Positions 14,824-23,196 are shown, numbered from the stretch's first letter. The stretch: 36,365 bases of DNA from Methanomicrobiaceae archaeon (GCA_016928355.1 JAFGKW010000002.1:1-36365), one strand, 5' to 3'. Made by a program: numbers and translations. Notes: generated from the letters alone by a model not told the origin.

Positions 14824-15294
14824 ATGAAAATCAAAGGGGGAATGTGGAGACAAGGCCTGTTGATTATAACTTTGCTTGCCGCAACAATCTTTGTTCCGGT
14901 TGCCAGCGCAACAAACAATTCAAACCAGACGCCGCCTGGATGGGTCGGCCAGTTCGATGAATGGGCCGGAAAAAAAGACATGTCGGCATATAACCCGAAC
15001 TTCACACCGGTCCTGATCAGGAAGATGGATAAAGAAACCGCAGAGAAATACCCGGGAGTTGTAGTTATCGACCCGGATATGACGTTTCCTATGGTAAACT
15101 GTTATATTGTCCGGAATAGTTCAACAGAATCGATTAGAATCGACTTTCCCGGGCCTGCACTAGAGGATGACCCGGAGGCACAATCAGCTTCTACAACTGC
15201 GATGGCACCGGGCCTCGGTTTTCCATGTACGATGAGTGCAATTGCATCAGGTTTTGCTCTGGCCCGGATGCGACGCGGGAGAGAGTCCGCCTGA
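14824..15294 (+). CDS. Secreted protein with a PGF-CTERM-like tail
   Basis: 156 aa. The signal peptide (about 1-35) ends PVASA. The mature domain has a Trp-rich start (PPGWVGQFDEWAG) and a compact core (YPGVVVIDPDMTFPMVNCYIV). The C-terminus is a short Ser/Thr linker, APGLGFP, a hydrophobic helix and RMRRGRE, the layout of archaeosortase-processed PGF-CTERM tails, though the motif is a variant. The protein is thus probably anchored on the cell surface. The ATG is preceded by GGGGGATAAA. It follows the small leader ORF in the operator D transcript and is followed 13 bp later by a membrane protein gene. Confidence 0.7.
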   Translation: MKIKGGMWRQGLLIITLLAATIFVPVASATNNSNQTPPGWVGQFDEWAGKKDMSAYNPNFTPVLIRKMDKETAEKYPGVVVIDPDMTFPMVNCYIVRNSSTESIRIDFPGPALEDDPEAQSASTTAMAPGLGFPCTMSAIASGFALARMRRGRESA

Positions 15295-15307
15295 TAATAA
15301 ACCGGGG

Positions 15308-16300
15308 ATGTATATGAGGGCATTTTCCAGAAAAAAAGAGAAATCGGATGCAATACCGGAAATAATCCTCTGGGGCTGTATCGGCGGCATCTGCCTGGCG
15401 GGAATGGTTTACTTCCTGCAGGCGGTATGGGCCCCGATTCTCGATTATAATACTTCGGTTTCTCTTGTAAAAGATTTCCAAATGATCGGGTTGTTTGCCA
15501 TTCTTTTCTGGGGCCTTGGAATGGCGGCATACGATCTGTTCTGCATTAGCAGAAAGAACGGGCTAAGTCCGGTATTTACCGGACTTATCTCCGGGGTGGC
15601 TACGGCATTCGTATTTTCGTCGATCTACGTTATATTATCCCGGCCGTATCTGTTTTCCTTGGATAACGGTATCTTCGAAGTAAATACGGGTACGCTTTTT
15701 TTCAGACTGATTGAATGGTTAATCCTTTTTGCGGTATTCGCAATCACATCAGGCATCCTCCAGGCACTTGGTGCATGGTACCGCAATTTCCGGCAGGTAC
15801 CAAAAATGAAAACGGCCGGTGTCCGGGAGAGACAGACATTTTCCGGGATGCTTTACACTTACCGGTTTTTGATTCTCATCATCCTGGCATTAATGGTAAT
15901 CCCCCCGTTTATAGCAGATATTGGGATCGAAACAGGAGATATCAAAAGAGACAATGCCTTTTATCACCCTTTTGATTTCGACAGCCTGAATGTCTCCCGC
16001 ACAGACGACGAATCTATTCTGTTTCTTCTGAATCCCGATCAGAGTTACCCGCAGAGAGGAGCGGGTCTCAGGTTTGTTAATATTACAATTAATAGAAAGG
16101 ACGTCAGCACACAGTCTATAATAACCAGTTCGGGGCTGAATCTTTCAATCGATCCGCCGGAGGGACTTGTCTATCAGGATAATTCATCGGCAATTCTCCA
16201 AGGTGATTTCGTTTCAGACAAGGATTCAGTACTTATAGGGGTTAATGTCACCTATACTGACCTGGGATTCACGGATGTCATTTATTATGAGACTGTCTGA
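15308..16300 (+). CDS. Multi-pass membrane protein of unknown function
   Basis: About 330 aa. It has about four membrane helices in the first 190 residues (for example IILWGCIGGICLAGMVYFL and LFAILFWGLGMAAYDLFCI) and another near RFLILIILALMVIPPF, then a C-terminal domain of about 110 residues rich in beta strands and Asn-X-Ser/Thr sites (for example NVSR and NITI), which is probably outside. The start is ATG 15308 or ATG 15314; GGGGATG just upstream favours the second slightly. It lies 13 bp after the secreted protein gene, so the pair are likely coexpressed. No family recognised. Confidence 0.7.
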   Translation: MYMRAFSRKKEKSDAIPEIILWGCIGGICLAGMVYFLQAVWAPILDYNTSVSLVKDFQMIGLFAILFWGLGMAAYDLFCISRKNGLSPVFTGLISGVATAFVFSSIYVILSRPYLFSLDNGIFEVNTGTLFFRLIEWLILFAVFAITSGILQALGAWYRNFRQVPKMKTAGVRERQTFSGMLYTYRFLILIILALMVIPPFIADIGIETGDIKRDNAFYHPFDFDSLNVSRTDDESILFLLNPDQSYPQRGAGLRFVNITINRKDVSTQSIITSSGLNLSIDPPEGLVYQDNSSAILQGDFVSDKDSVLIGVNVTYTDLGFTDVIYYETV

Positions 16301-16334
16301 TACAAACTGAAAAGTAAAATACAGGACAGTACTT

Positions 16335-16442
16335 TTCCAACGTGACGAATTTTGTCAGATAAGTCGTTTATATGATCGCCTGACAGTATACTGGGGGCAC
16401 AGGTGAAAGAGTGATCCTTCACTACACCAATTCTGAAAAAGA
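16335..16442 (+). repeat. Duplicated promoter-leader element, copy 2
   Basis: Partner of 14555-14663. It starts TTCCAACG, carries operator copy E, a TATA element, and the start of a GTG small ORF. Conservation of the ribosome site and the first 12 codons beyond the promoter suggests the peptide, or the RNA covering it, matters. Confidence 0.85.
16343..16357 (+). promoter_or_regulatory. Operator copy E with TATA box
   Basis: TGACGAATTTTGTCA is followed by GATAAGTCGTTTATATGATC, with the TATA element at the same distance as in copies C and D. The predicted start, about 16393, is just ahead of the small ORF at 16411. Confidence 0.75.
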
Positions 16443-16551
16443 TTTTTGTGAAATTTGTGGAAAAAGAAGGCCGAATCAAAATCCACGAGCCTTCTTTCCA
16501 TCAACCTGCACGAAATTCCCGGATTTTCAACGATACGGTCAAAAAATCTAA
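16411..16551 (+). CDS. Small leader ORF, paralogue 2, with a CxxC motif
   Basis: 46 aa, GTG start with ACAGGTGA 4 nt upstream. It begins VILHYTNSEKDF like its paralogue, then continues CEICGKRRPNQ and STCTKFPDF. Three Cys in a CxxC...C pattern suggest a partial zinc ribbon. It ends 28 bp before the ATG of the membrane protein at 16580. It could be a small DNA- or protein-binding regulator, or a leader peptide; there is no direct evidence for translation. Confidence 0.5.
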   Translation: MILHYTNSEKDFCEICGKRRPNQNPRAFFPSTCTKFPDFQRYGQKI

Positions 16552-16579
16552 GTTCTATTGTAATAAACAGGTGTATATC

Positions 16580-17326
16580 ATGAATCTAAATGGGGCGGCA
16601 AAGGGTCTTGATCAGGTATTCTATATTATTCTGTTCGGAATTCTGGTTTTCTTCTCGCTGGTGCACCTTTTTGCTTTCATAATCAACTGGGAAGGCTGGT
16701 TTTTCGGCATAAGAATGGCCGGCCTGAATGCCGGGATCATATTATTCATCTTTTTTCTGGTTCCGGCCGTTCTCGCCTATCTTCTTTACACCTACCCGCT
16801 GAAAACTGCGATAATAGCCTTCTTATCGACAATATTCTTCAGTTTTACGTTTTTGTCCTCTTCGATAACCATACGGGAAATTAGTGGCGGGATGAGATCA
16901 TACAACGAATTTATGGCAATATTTGTGGTGATTCCCCTGATTGCCCTGGCCGGTCATACAATCGTCAGCTGTTTCTATGACAGGGAGGAATGCTATAAAA
17001 GGATCGGGAATGAGAAGCAGATTTTAAAACCGGGTCTAAAGAACGAACATGGGGAGTATTCAATATGCCGGATACTTTTCCTGGCGGTTGCGGCCTTTGT
17101 TATAGTTTCTATCTTCGGAATGATGGTATTAATCCCGACTTTGTTACTTCTGGGCGTTCTTTTCGTTATTTCAGCATCAAAAAGATGTGCAGCCGGCGAA
17201 ACCACCAAAGATGAGGGTCTTTATACAAATTACGTCCAGCTTCTTCTTGCGATGGCGATAATGATGATCTTTTTTATAATTTTACTATATATCATTCCTG
17301 TATTTCTCATGCTGGTTTTCCGGTGA
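16580..17326 (+). CDS. Multi-pass membrane protein of unknown function
   Basis: 248 aa from ATG 16580, which has CAGGTG 7 nt upstream; a longer frame from 16448 would overlap the small ORF and lacks a ribosome site. There are about seven hydrophobic segments, the first being VFYIILFGILVFFSLVHLFAF. A cytoplasmic loop with charged residues (YDREECYKRIGNEKQILKPG) precedes the last three helices. No family recognised. It is probably transcribed from operator copy E. It is unrelated in sequence to the gene behind operator copy D, so only the control region is shared. Confidence 0.65.
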   Translation: MNLNGAAKGLDQVFYIILFGILVFFSLVHLFAFIINWEGWFFGIRMAGLNAGIILFIFFLVPAVLAYLLYTYPLKTAIIAFLSTIFFSFTFLSSSITIREISGGMRSYNEFMAIFVVIPLIALAGHTIVSCFYDREECYKRIGNEKQILKPGLKNEHGEYSICRILFLAVAAFVIVSIFGMMVLIPTLLLLGVLFVISASKRCAAGETTKDEGLYTNYVQLLLAMAIMMIFFIILLYIIPVFLMLVFR

Positions 17327-17352
17327 AACGACATATTGATCGAACACACACA

Positions 17353-17386
17353 CAAAATATATATTGTCAACATGCATATGTTGACA
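17353..17386 (+). promoter_or_regulatory. Promoter and 9+9 bp operator of the HTH operon
   Basis: AAAATATATATT (about 17354-17365) is a strong TATA element. Directly after it TGTCAACAT (17365-17373) and ATGTTGACA (17378-17386) form a perfect inverted repeat with a 4-bp centre. The predicted transcription start (about 17386) falls in the operator, 1-2 bp before the first ATG, so a protein bound here would block a leaderless transcript. Autorepression by the HTH product is the simple reading. Confidence 0.65.
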
Positions 17387-17387
17387 T

Positions 17388-17834
17388 ATGTTCCTGCCAA
17401 TGGATGAAAAGCAGTTTGCATTCTGGTCGATGCGGCGAAGTGGCATGGCCAATATCGCGATTGCAAAGCAGATCGGCATCTCCCGGCAGGCGGTCTCCCG
17501 TGCATTGATCCAGATGAATGAAAAGATCGAGGCCGTCCTCCGGGATATGGCGAATGCAAACAGCATCGCTGTCGAAAAGATCAACGCAGAACGCGGGATT
17601 CTTATCGGCCGCTCGATACCGTTCAAAACCGCTGCAATCATATTCGTCTCTGAAAAGCACGGGGTCCAGGTATGGTTTGAACACGAGGGCGACTGTGAAA
17701 ACTGCGAACGGTACACTGAATGCATCGAGCTTCTCTGGGATTATGCCGGAGAGCTCGGCGTGAAGATCGAAAAGACCGACGACCCGACGAAGATGGCCGA
17801 CGAGCTGTTTGAAAAAGTGAGGGCGATGTTATGA
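17388..17834 (+). CDS. Helix-turn-helix regulator with a C-terminal Cys cluster
   Basis: 148 aa. The N-terminal domain (about 5-50) reads DEKQFAFWSMRRSGMANIAI then IGISRQAVSRAL, a sigma-4/LuxR-like helix-turn-helix. The middle is a two-helix linker, and the C-terminal domain contains DCENCERYTECIELL (CxxCx4C), able to bind zinc or an iron-sulphur cluster, followed by an acidic helical tail. It is likely a metal- or redox-responsive repressor acting on its own operator. Start: ATG 17388 (leaderless) or ATG 17400. Its stop overlaps the start of the next gene by 4 bp, so it is cotranscribed with the two membrane protein genes that follow. Confidence 0.75.
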   Translation: MFLPMDEKQFAFWSMRRSGMANIAIAKQIGISRQAVSRALIQMNEKIEAVLRDMANANSIAVEKINAERGILIGRSIPFKTAAIIFVSEKHGVQVWFEHEGDCENCERYTECIELLWDYAGELGVKIEKTDDPTKMADELFEKVRAML

Positions 17835-18571
17835 CTTTCCGGATCTCGGAGACAATCCACAAATGGATGGGCTGGTGCCCGGTGAAGGCAGGAATGGCGG
17901 CCCCGGCCGGAATAGAGGGATATAAAACGGAACCAGATCAGGTCCCCGGCAGTAATGAAGGGATTATTTACGACAAAATTGTCGATTACAGTTCGACCGG
18001 AACATCCGTCTGGCGTCTCCTTCTCTTCGGTATGGGGATAGCGATAATCGTCTCCTTTATTAAGCTCGCCACACTGGTTTTCTTCGCAGCGGATATGATT
18101 CTGCTCACCTCCTTCATGATCGCAGCGGCCTTTGTCATTGTATACACTGACAAAAAACGGACAAACATAAAATACGGGCCCGGTAACCTTATAATCCAAA
18201 GACCGCTCTTCAAACCCGTTCTTATCCAAAAGGATGAAATCACAGCGATGGAGCTCCGGGAAAACAAACGGCCTCTGCCAAAGTGGCTGACGGCGGTTAC
18301 AGCCTTTATTCTAGTCCCTGTCTATTCGGCCTTTTGTGTCTATAGAGGGCTTTTTAGCTGCATATCCGGGGGTGTCGCTGCCTTTTCGTTTATCATAGGT
18401 CTTGGATTTTACATCATACTGGTCATATTCGTCCTGTCAATCTACAGCTATTCAGATACCAGACGCAGGTTTCCGAAAATATTCGTCATCACGACGAAAC
18501 AAAATAAAAGCCTCATGATATACACGAAAAATTCCGAAGAACTCACAGAATTACAGGAGAGATTATTATGA
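17831..18571 (+). CDS. DUF1673-like membrane protein
   Basis: 246 aa. N-terminal ISETIHKWMGWCPVKAG matches the conserved start of DUF1673 proteins from methanogens, as I recall that family. After a cytoplasmic stretch come two membrane helices (about 58-100), a PH-like segment with NIKYGPGNLIIQRPL and EITAMELRENKRPLP, two further helices, and a C-terminal IFVITTKQNKSLMIYTKN strand pair. This is the pattern of bacterial-PH/YcxB-type membrane proteins. The ATG overlaps the stop of the regulator gene (ATGTTATGA), and its own stop overlaps the next start. Confidence 0.7.
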   Translation: MTFRISETIHKWMGWCPVKAGMAAPAGIEGYKTEPDQVPGSNEGIIYDKIVDYSSTGTSVWRLLLFGMGIAIIVSFIKLATLVFFAADMILLTSFMIAAAFVIVYTDKKRTNIKYGPGNLIIQRPLFKPVLIQKDEITAMELRENKRPLPKWLTAVTAFILVPVYSAFCVYRGLFSCISGGVAAFSFIIGLGFYIILVIFVLSIYSYSDTRRRFPKIFVITTKQNKSLMIYTKNSEELTELQERLL

Positions 18572-19608
18572 CATTGTCCCTGAACTACATCAGAAAGAAA
18601 ATGGGCTGGTGCCCGAATACCGCCATGATGCAGACGGCGGCAGTACTGCCTTCAGAAAAACCCGAAATCGTCCACAACCCCAGGCCGGACGGCGGGGGGA
18701 AGAGGATCGCCCGGGGGGCGGGGATTGCAACCCGGAGCATAAAGACCCTTTTCAGCAACAGAAAACTCCTGTGGTACCCACTGCTTGCCGGGCTTGTGAT
18801 TCTCTTCATGTTTGCCGCAGAGTTGTTGCTCATGATATATTCCGGCAGTTATTCGTACTGGTCGCTAGGCTACAAGACAGGGCTTGTCCTGACGTTCGCC
18901 ATCGAAATTGCCAGCATATTCGGCCTTAACCTGATTATGGCAGGCATCGTCCTTTGTCTGTACGACAGCCAGGCAGGCCCGGCAACGGTCCGAAAAGGGC
19001 TATCACTTGCAAAGTGCCACTTAAAGCCGGTAGCTGAATGGTCGTTTCTCATGGCGCTTGCGGGAACCGCAGTCTATACCATTCTCGTCCATCACCCTTA
19101 CTATAACCACCTCTACCCCGCGTTCGTTACCGCAACACTCTCCATCCCGTTCCTGTACTACATCCCCGGAATGGTTTCGGCGGCAATATCGCAGACCTTC
19201 ACCCTCATGTTCATAAACGCAATCCTCCTCACAATCACGCTGTTTGTAATCCCCGGAATAGTGCTGGGAAAAAGAGACGTCCCCGGAGCAGCGAAGAATT
19301 CGCTATTTATGTTAAGTAAGACGTGGATCGAGACTGCAGCCTGCATCATCGTATTCGGGCTGATCCTGCTCTGGATATCTCTTTTCAACCCCCTCATACA
19401 GATGACGCCCGCCTTTACAGGATATGACTATCATTTCTTCGCAGTTCACGCAACAGCGATAGCGGCAGTCTGCATCATCTTCCTTCTCTGCTGGTGGGCC
19501 GTTGTTACAGTCGTCTATACAGTTGCAGGAATAGCCGTCACTGATCTCTATAAACTTGGAAACACAGTGCAACCGGAGGATGAATCCGTCCCGGAAGGGA
19601 ATACCTGA
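18568..19608 (+). CDS. Multi-pass membrane protein with the MGWCP N-terminal motif
   Basis: 346 aa. It starts YIRKKMGWCPNTAMM, sharing MGWCP with its neighbour; the 15 bases coding this motif are identical in the two genes. The remainder differs: a DUF6159-like domain with about six helices, including LLWYPLLAGLVILFMFAAEL and TLMFINAILLTITLFVIPGIV, and RGAGIATRSIKTLFSNRKLL at the membrane entry. Start and stop overlap (ATGA) couple it to the gene before. Function unknown; the common N-terminus suggests a shared partner for the two proteins. Confidence 0.7.
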   Translation: MTLSLNYIRKKMGWCPNTAMMQTAAVLPSEKPEIVHNPRPDGGGKRIARGAGIATRSIKTLFSNRKLLWYPLLAGLVILFMFAAELLLMIYSGSYSYWSLGYKTGLVLTFAIEIASIFGLNLIMAGIVLCLYDSQAGPATVRKGLSLAKCHLKPVAEWSFLMALAGTAVYTILVHHPYYNHLYPAFVTATLSIPFLYYIPGMVSAAISQTFTLMFINAILLTITLFVIPGIVLGKRDVPGAAKNSLFMLSKTWIETAACIIVFGLILLWISLFNPLIQMTPAFTGYDYHFFAVHATAIAAVCIIFLLCWWAVVTVVYTVAGIAVTDLYKLGNTVQPEDESVPEGNT

Positions 19609-19631
19609 AAAAACATCATCCAACCCTTTTT

Positions 19632-21128
19632 TTATTCAGTCTCACCGGAAAAATCGAAGATCTGGGGCTCGAGGGTCTGGAGATCGACTACCATCGCCCG
19701 TGCCGGTGTGGGCTGGATATTCATCTGCTTTTGAAACGACGTCTGCGACTGCCACGTCCCGGTGTTCATGCACAAAACACCGCGATAGTTAACCACCCCG
19801 CAGATATGGACATGGCCCGTATGGAGGATCTCGGGGACAGGTTCGATTACGAGGTTGTCCTCCTTTGCAGCAAGAATCGGGGTCCTCATACCGTAGGTGC
19901 ATGCGAGATGCCTCCGTTTCAGCATCTCGACCATCATATCCTCCGGCTTTGTATACGATGCCCCGGGGATCATCGATATCAGGTCGTCATAGCTCCTGCC
20001 GTGGTACATCAGGATGCCGACACCATGGAGGCGGACAAATGCCGGGTTTTCGACAATAACAACATTGTCCGGGAAGTACTTTGAGAACCTCTCCGGAAGA
20101 GCCGGCTGAGGCTCCGAACCCCTGATTGCGTCGTGGTTTCCGGGAGAGATTATGATCTGCATGTGCCTGGGAAGTGCGGAGATCATCCGGCCGAACTCTT
20201 TATACTGCCCGTCTATATCGGCGATTAAAAGCTCCTTGTCCTGGTCAGGGTATATTCCGATTCCGTCTACAAGGTCGCCTGCAATCAGGAGATATTCTGC
20301 ATCCGACTCGTGCAGCCATTCCGAGAACCTCTCCCACTCTTCGGAGAGGAAGGTGTCACTGCCAACATGGACATCGGAGATAAATACGGCCTTTCCTGGA
20401 GTCCTGCTCTTAAACGGTGCATTATTCACCGGCACGTCCGGCCTCATCATGGTATCTGCAAAGAAGAGATTGCCGTCGTTTGAGAGTTTCCCCCTGACCA
20501 TAATAACCTCGTCGGGGATCAGCTTCTCGGCCTCGGCGAATACCTCTCTTTTGTTATTGAAGAGGACGTTTATCGAGTCTGTCGGGTCCTCAAGAACCGC
20601 CATCCTGTGCCCGTTCGCCGTATTCCTGAGATCAGAGACCATGCCGATTATCGAGACCTCGTCCTGCCTGTAGCGGTCGGTCTGGGTAAGGGCCGAGACC
20701 GGGATCGCCTCGCCCCTCTTGCGGAGATATTTTGCGAGCTTTTCGTACCTGTCCCTGAAATAGAAGACGAAATCGTTGAAGTCCACACCGCCGTTTCCGG
20801 GGGCGGGCATACCGTAGACCACGTCGACATCGCCTTCGGGCATGAAGCGCTCTCCGTCGGTCTCGGTCTTTCCGGCTTTTCCTGGCTCCTCCTTCTTTGA
20901 AGGCGGCAGATCGCTCTTTAGCCTCGGCCTCGGGGGCTCGAAGCCCTCAAGCCTGAAACCGGGTATGTGTGAGGGAAGGGCTACAAATGCATCAGGGGGG
21001 ACATTTGCTATCACACCATCGATAAGGGAAGGATCGTCCGATTCGAGAAGATAAAGGACCACCTCGGGGTGTACCTGGAGGTCAGCCTCAAGAAACTTTG
21101 AGATTATCTCGTCCCTCATCCCCTTCAT
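19632..21128 (-). CDS. polB: DNA polymerase D small subunit (DP1), 3'-5' exonuclease
   Basis: 498 aa. PolD is the archaeal replicative polymerase; DP1 is the proofreading phosphoesterase subunit. The order is an N-terminal helical domain (1-45), a variable linker, an OB-fold (about 150-235, SIIGMVSDLRNTANGHRM), then the calcineurin-like nuclease with SDVHVGSD (251-258), GDLVDG (284-289), GNHDAIR (330-336) and TGHVH (437-441). All metal ligands of the family appear present, so it should be active. It converges on the MGWCP operon with a 23-bp gap containing a T-run. ATG 21128 is chosen; ATG 21119 is also possible. Confidence 0.97.
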   Translation of the reverse strand: MKGMRDEIISKFLEADLQVHPEVVLYLLESDDPSLIDGVIANVPPDAFVALPSHIPGFRLEGFEPPRPRLKSDLPPSKKEEPGKAGKTETDGERFMPEGDVDVVYGMPAPGNGGVDFNDFVFYFRDRYEKLAKYLRKRGEAIPVSALTQTDRYRQDEVSIIGMVSDLRNTANGHRMAVLEDPTDSINVLFNNKREVFAEAEKLIPDEVIMVRGKLSNDGNLFFADTMMRPDVPVNNAPFKSRTPGKAVFISDVHVGSDTFLSEEWERFSEWLHESDAEYLLIAGDLVDGIGIYPDQDKELLIADIDGQYKEFGRMISALPRHMQIIISPGNHDAIRGSEPQPALPERFSKYFPDNVVIVENPAFVRLHGVGILMYHGRSYDDLISMIPGASYTKPEDMMVEMLKRRHLACTYGMRTPILAAKEDNLVIEPVPEILHTGHVHICGVVNYRGVLCMNTGTWQSQTSFQKQMNIQPTPARAMVVDLQTLEPQIFDFSGETE

Positions 21129-21237
21129 TGTATATTCAGGTTGAACCTGAAACCAAAAAAGGTTGGCAGAAAGAGATCTTTACAAGGTAAAGGATCTGCC
21201 GAAACAAAGAAGAGCAGCACATGAATATAAATTAATT

Positions 21238-21690
21238 ATGCAGAAGATCCAGGGTGCCCTGAAATATGCGGCAATATTGCTTACCTTACTGTTACTGGCT
21301 GCAGGATGTATATCAGGGGAGAGCGGACAGGTGGAAATTATTCCTGAAAATGATTACTGGTCGCCTCCCATGTCCTCGGCACCCGGGATCGGCCTGTCGG
21401 CGGATTATTCCGGAGATGGGGATGTGGTGTATGAATGGTCGGCGGATTACGGTGGTTTTCTCCTGTGGACTCCGGAAATATCACAATGCAGCCCGCCCTG
21501 TATCACCGATAAGACAGTCTGGTGGACATACATATCTGAAGGAGAGGCACTGCCCACAGATCTTCCGGAAGAGGTTCGCATTGGCGTAAAGGCCATTGAT
21601 GCCCTTTCAGGGAAAACAGTGGCCGAATCAGGGATAACTTTGACAAGAACAGAAGACGGCGGATACTGTACCTGGGCACGCATTTATTAA
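21238..21690 (+). CDS. Lipoprotein of unknown function
   Basis: 150 aa from ATG 21238, giving a signal segment (MQKIQGALKYAAILLTLLLL) and the lipobox LLAAGC; a longer frame from 21163 would put a polar stretch before it. The mature part is Trp-rich and beta-like (DYSGDGDVVYEWSADYGGFL), with two paired Cys (SQCSPPC) and a fibronectin-like end (GVKAIDALSGKTVAESG). It resembles small secreted Ig-like lipoproteins of methanogens, without a named family. It diverges from the polymerase gene. Confidence 0.7.
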   Translation: MQKIQGALKYAAILLTLLLLAAGCISGESGQVEIIPENDYWSPPMSSAPGIGLSADYSGDGDVVYEWSADYGGFLLWTPEISQCSPPCITDKTVWWTYISEGEALPTDLPEEVRIGVKAIDALSGKTVAESGITLTRTEDGGYCTWARIY

Positions 21691-21719
21691 CATGTAATCT
21701 TTTCTATCTATAAGGTAGG

Positions 21720-22664
21720 ATGACTTTCGAAGAGACAATAATATTCTATAACCCGGAACATGCCGACGAGTTTACTTCAAAACTGAAAAAAACAGGATTC
21801 AAGACCAAAAGCAGGAAGATCAGCACACTTGTAAAGGAGACGCTCTGCACGGGCACGATCGATGATTTCATCTCCCTCTTTCACGAGGAAAGGCAGAAAT
21901 ACGAGGATAACGGTGAAAAGACAGACGTCCAGGTCCTGATGTCCGATATGTACACGGAGATCATAGACGAACTTACATTGAGAAAGGAGAGGCTCTCTGA
22001 ATTTTTCAGCTCTGCAAAACCGGGCGACTGTCTCTCGGCTGTCCCGGGATTTGAAGGATGCAAAGAATGGAAAGAGCCAGAGGCTGAAAATCCGGATGAT
22101 GATGAGAATAAGATAGCAAAAAGCATGACAATATTTCACCTGTTAAACGAGAACGGTCTGCTGGAGAAGAATGGTGAAGAATGGCTCCTCAGAAGTGCTG
22201 CCGAACCGGGCAGGATTGTCACCGCAGTCCCTTCGGATATGATGCTTGAGGCATCTTCGCCCGAGAAGAGAAGCCGGTTCAATATAAACACGATAATAAA
22301 CGTAATGTCAGGGGTCGAGACTCATGTATCACTTCCGCCCGAGTTCTCGATTGCAGCCGAACCAGAGATCATCGATGAGGTCATGGAGGTATATGATGTT
22401 GATGAGGACTCGGTCTGGAGACTCAAAGAGAACGGTTACATAAAATCGCTGCTTGCGGAGAAGATCATCGATTACCTGAATAAAGGTGACAAATCGTCTT
22501 TTGATGACCTTTTCGGGGAGATGAAGAACCTGAAGTTCACGGTGGAGAATACAAGCGACGAATTCAGGTTCGATCTCGATGAAAAATTCCTCAAGGGTAT
22601 GCTCGGCGATATGAAGAGGATGAATCTTATAAAATCCAAGGGCAACCGCTTCAAAACCGCCTGA
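21720..22664 (+). CDS. Conserved hypothetical soluble protein
   Basis: 314 aa, acidic, no membrane segment or signal. The N-terminus has alternating strands and helices (EETIIFYNPEHADEFTSKL). A middle region (about 130-165) reads like a winged-helix (MTIFHLLNENGLLEKNGEEW), and the C-terminal third carries a similar helical segment ending GDMKRMNLIKSKGNRFK. A DNA- or partner-binding role is possible, but the family is not recognised. The ATG follows AAGGTAGG directly. Confidence 0.65.
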   Translation: MTFEETIIFYNPEHADEFTSKLKKTGFKTKSRKISTLVKETLCTGTIDDFISLFHEERQKYEDNGEKTDVQVLMSDMYTEIIDELTLRKERLSEFFSSAKPGDCLSAVPGFEGCKEWKEPEAENPDDDENKIAKSMTIFHLLNENGLLEKNGEEWLLRSAAEPGRIVTAVPSDMMLEASSPEKRSRFNINTIINVMSGVETHVSLPPEFSIAAEPEIIDEVMEVYDVDEDSVWRLKENGYIKSLLAEKIIDYLNKGDKSSFDDLFGEMKNLKFTVENTSDEFRFDLDEKFLKGMLGDMKRMNLIKSKGNRFKTA

Positions 22665-22680
22665 TAACCTGATCATTTTT

Positions 22681-23196
22681 ATGACGGCCGGAACGATTAC
22701 AACAACAATTGCGATCCTCGCCGCAGGGCTGGCAGTCCAGGCGGCATCCTTCTTTCTGCTGGGGGAGAACTTTCCGGCAGTGCTCCCCGCCTTTGCCAGT
22801 ATGGCGGCTGTAATTTCACAGGCAGGCAAATCCAAGGCAGACTACATGGAAGCCGGGATTGCAGGACTTGCTGCAGGCGTAATGCTCATACCCTTTTCAG
22901 GCACGGCCGCAGTAGCTGCGGCCGGAATAATCGCCTGCCCTGCCGGTACGATTGCGGCCCTTGCGGTATTCTCCGAGATGAACAGAAACAACGAGGAGGC
23001 ATTCTCCCCGGTATTCTCTATATTCTCCGGGACCATGATCGCGGGAATGTTCATAATGGCTTCAGGACTTGCCGGCATACCTCTCTCCGGGCCGGGGCTG
23101 ATCCTCAGGGAATTTACAGCACTGCTCCTCTTATCCCTTCTTGCAGGGTTAAGCGGACATGGAATAATGATTCTTTTAAAAAAAAGGGTTGATTAA
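22681..23196 (+). CDS. Small Ala/Gly-rich membrane protein
   Basis: 171 aa with five likely membrane helices, rich in Ala, Gly and Ile (GIAGLAAGVMLIPFSGTAAV). A short polar loop (SEMNRNNEEAF) separates helices three and four. No family recognised. It starts 16 bp after the previous gene without a clear ribosome site, and its stop overlaps that of the convergent cyclophilin gene by 4 bp. Confidence 0.6.
   Translation: MTAGTITTTIAILAAGLAVQAASFFLLGENFPAVLPAFASMAAVISQAGKSKADYMEAGIAGLAAGVMLIPFSGTAAVAAAGIIACPAGTIAALAVFSEMNRNNEEAFSPVFSIFSGTMIAGMFIMASGLAGIPLSGPGLILREFTALLLLSLLAGLSGHGIMILLKKRVD

Noticed and set aside
17966-17981. CGACAAAATTGTCG, resembling the 15-bp operator
   Set aside because: It is 14 bp, has a different centre and lies inside a coding region with no TATA element after it.
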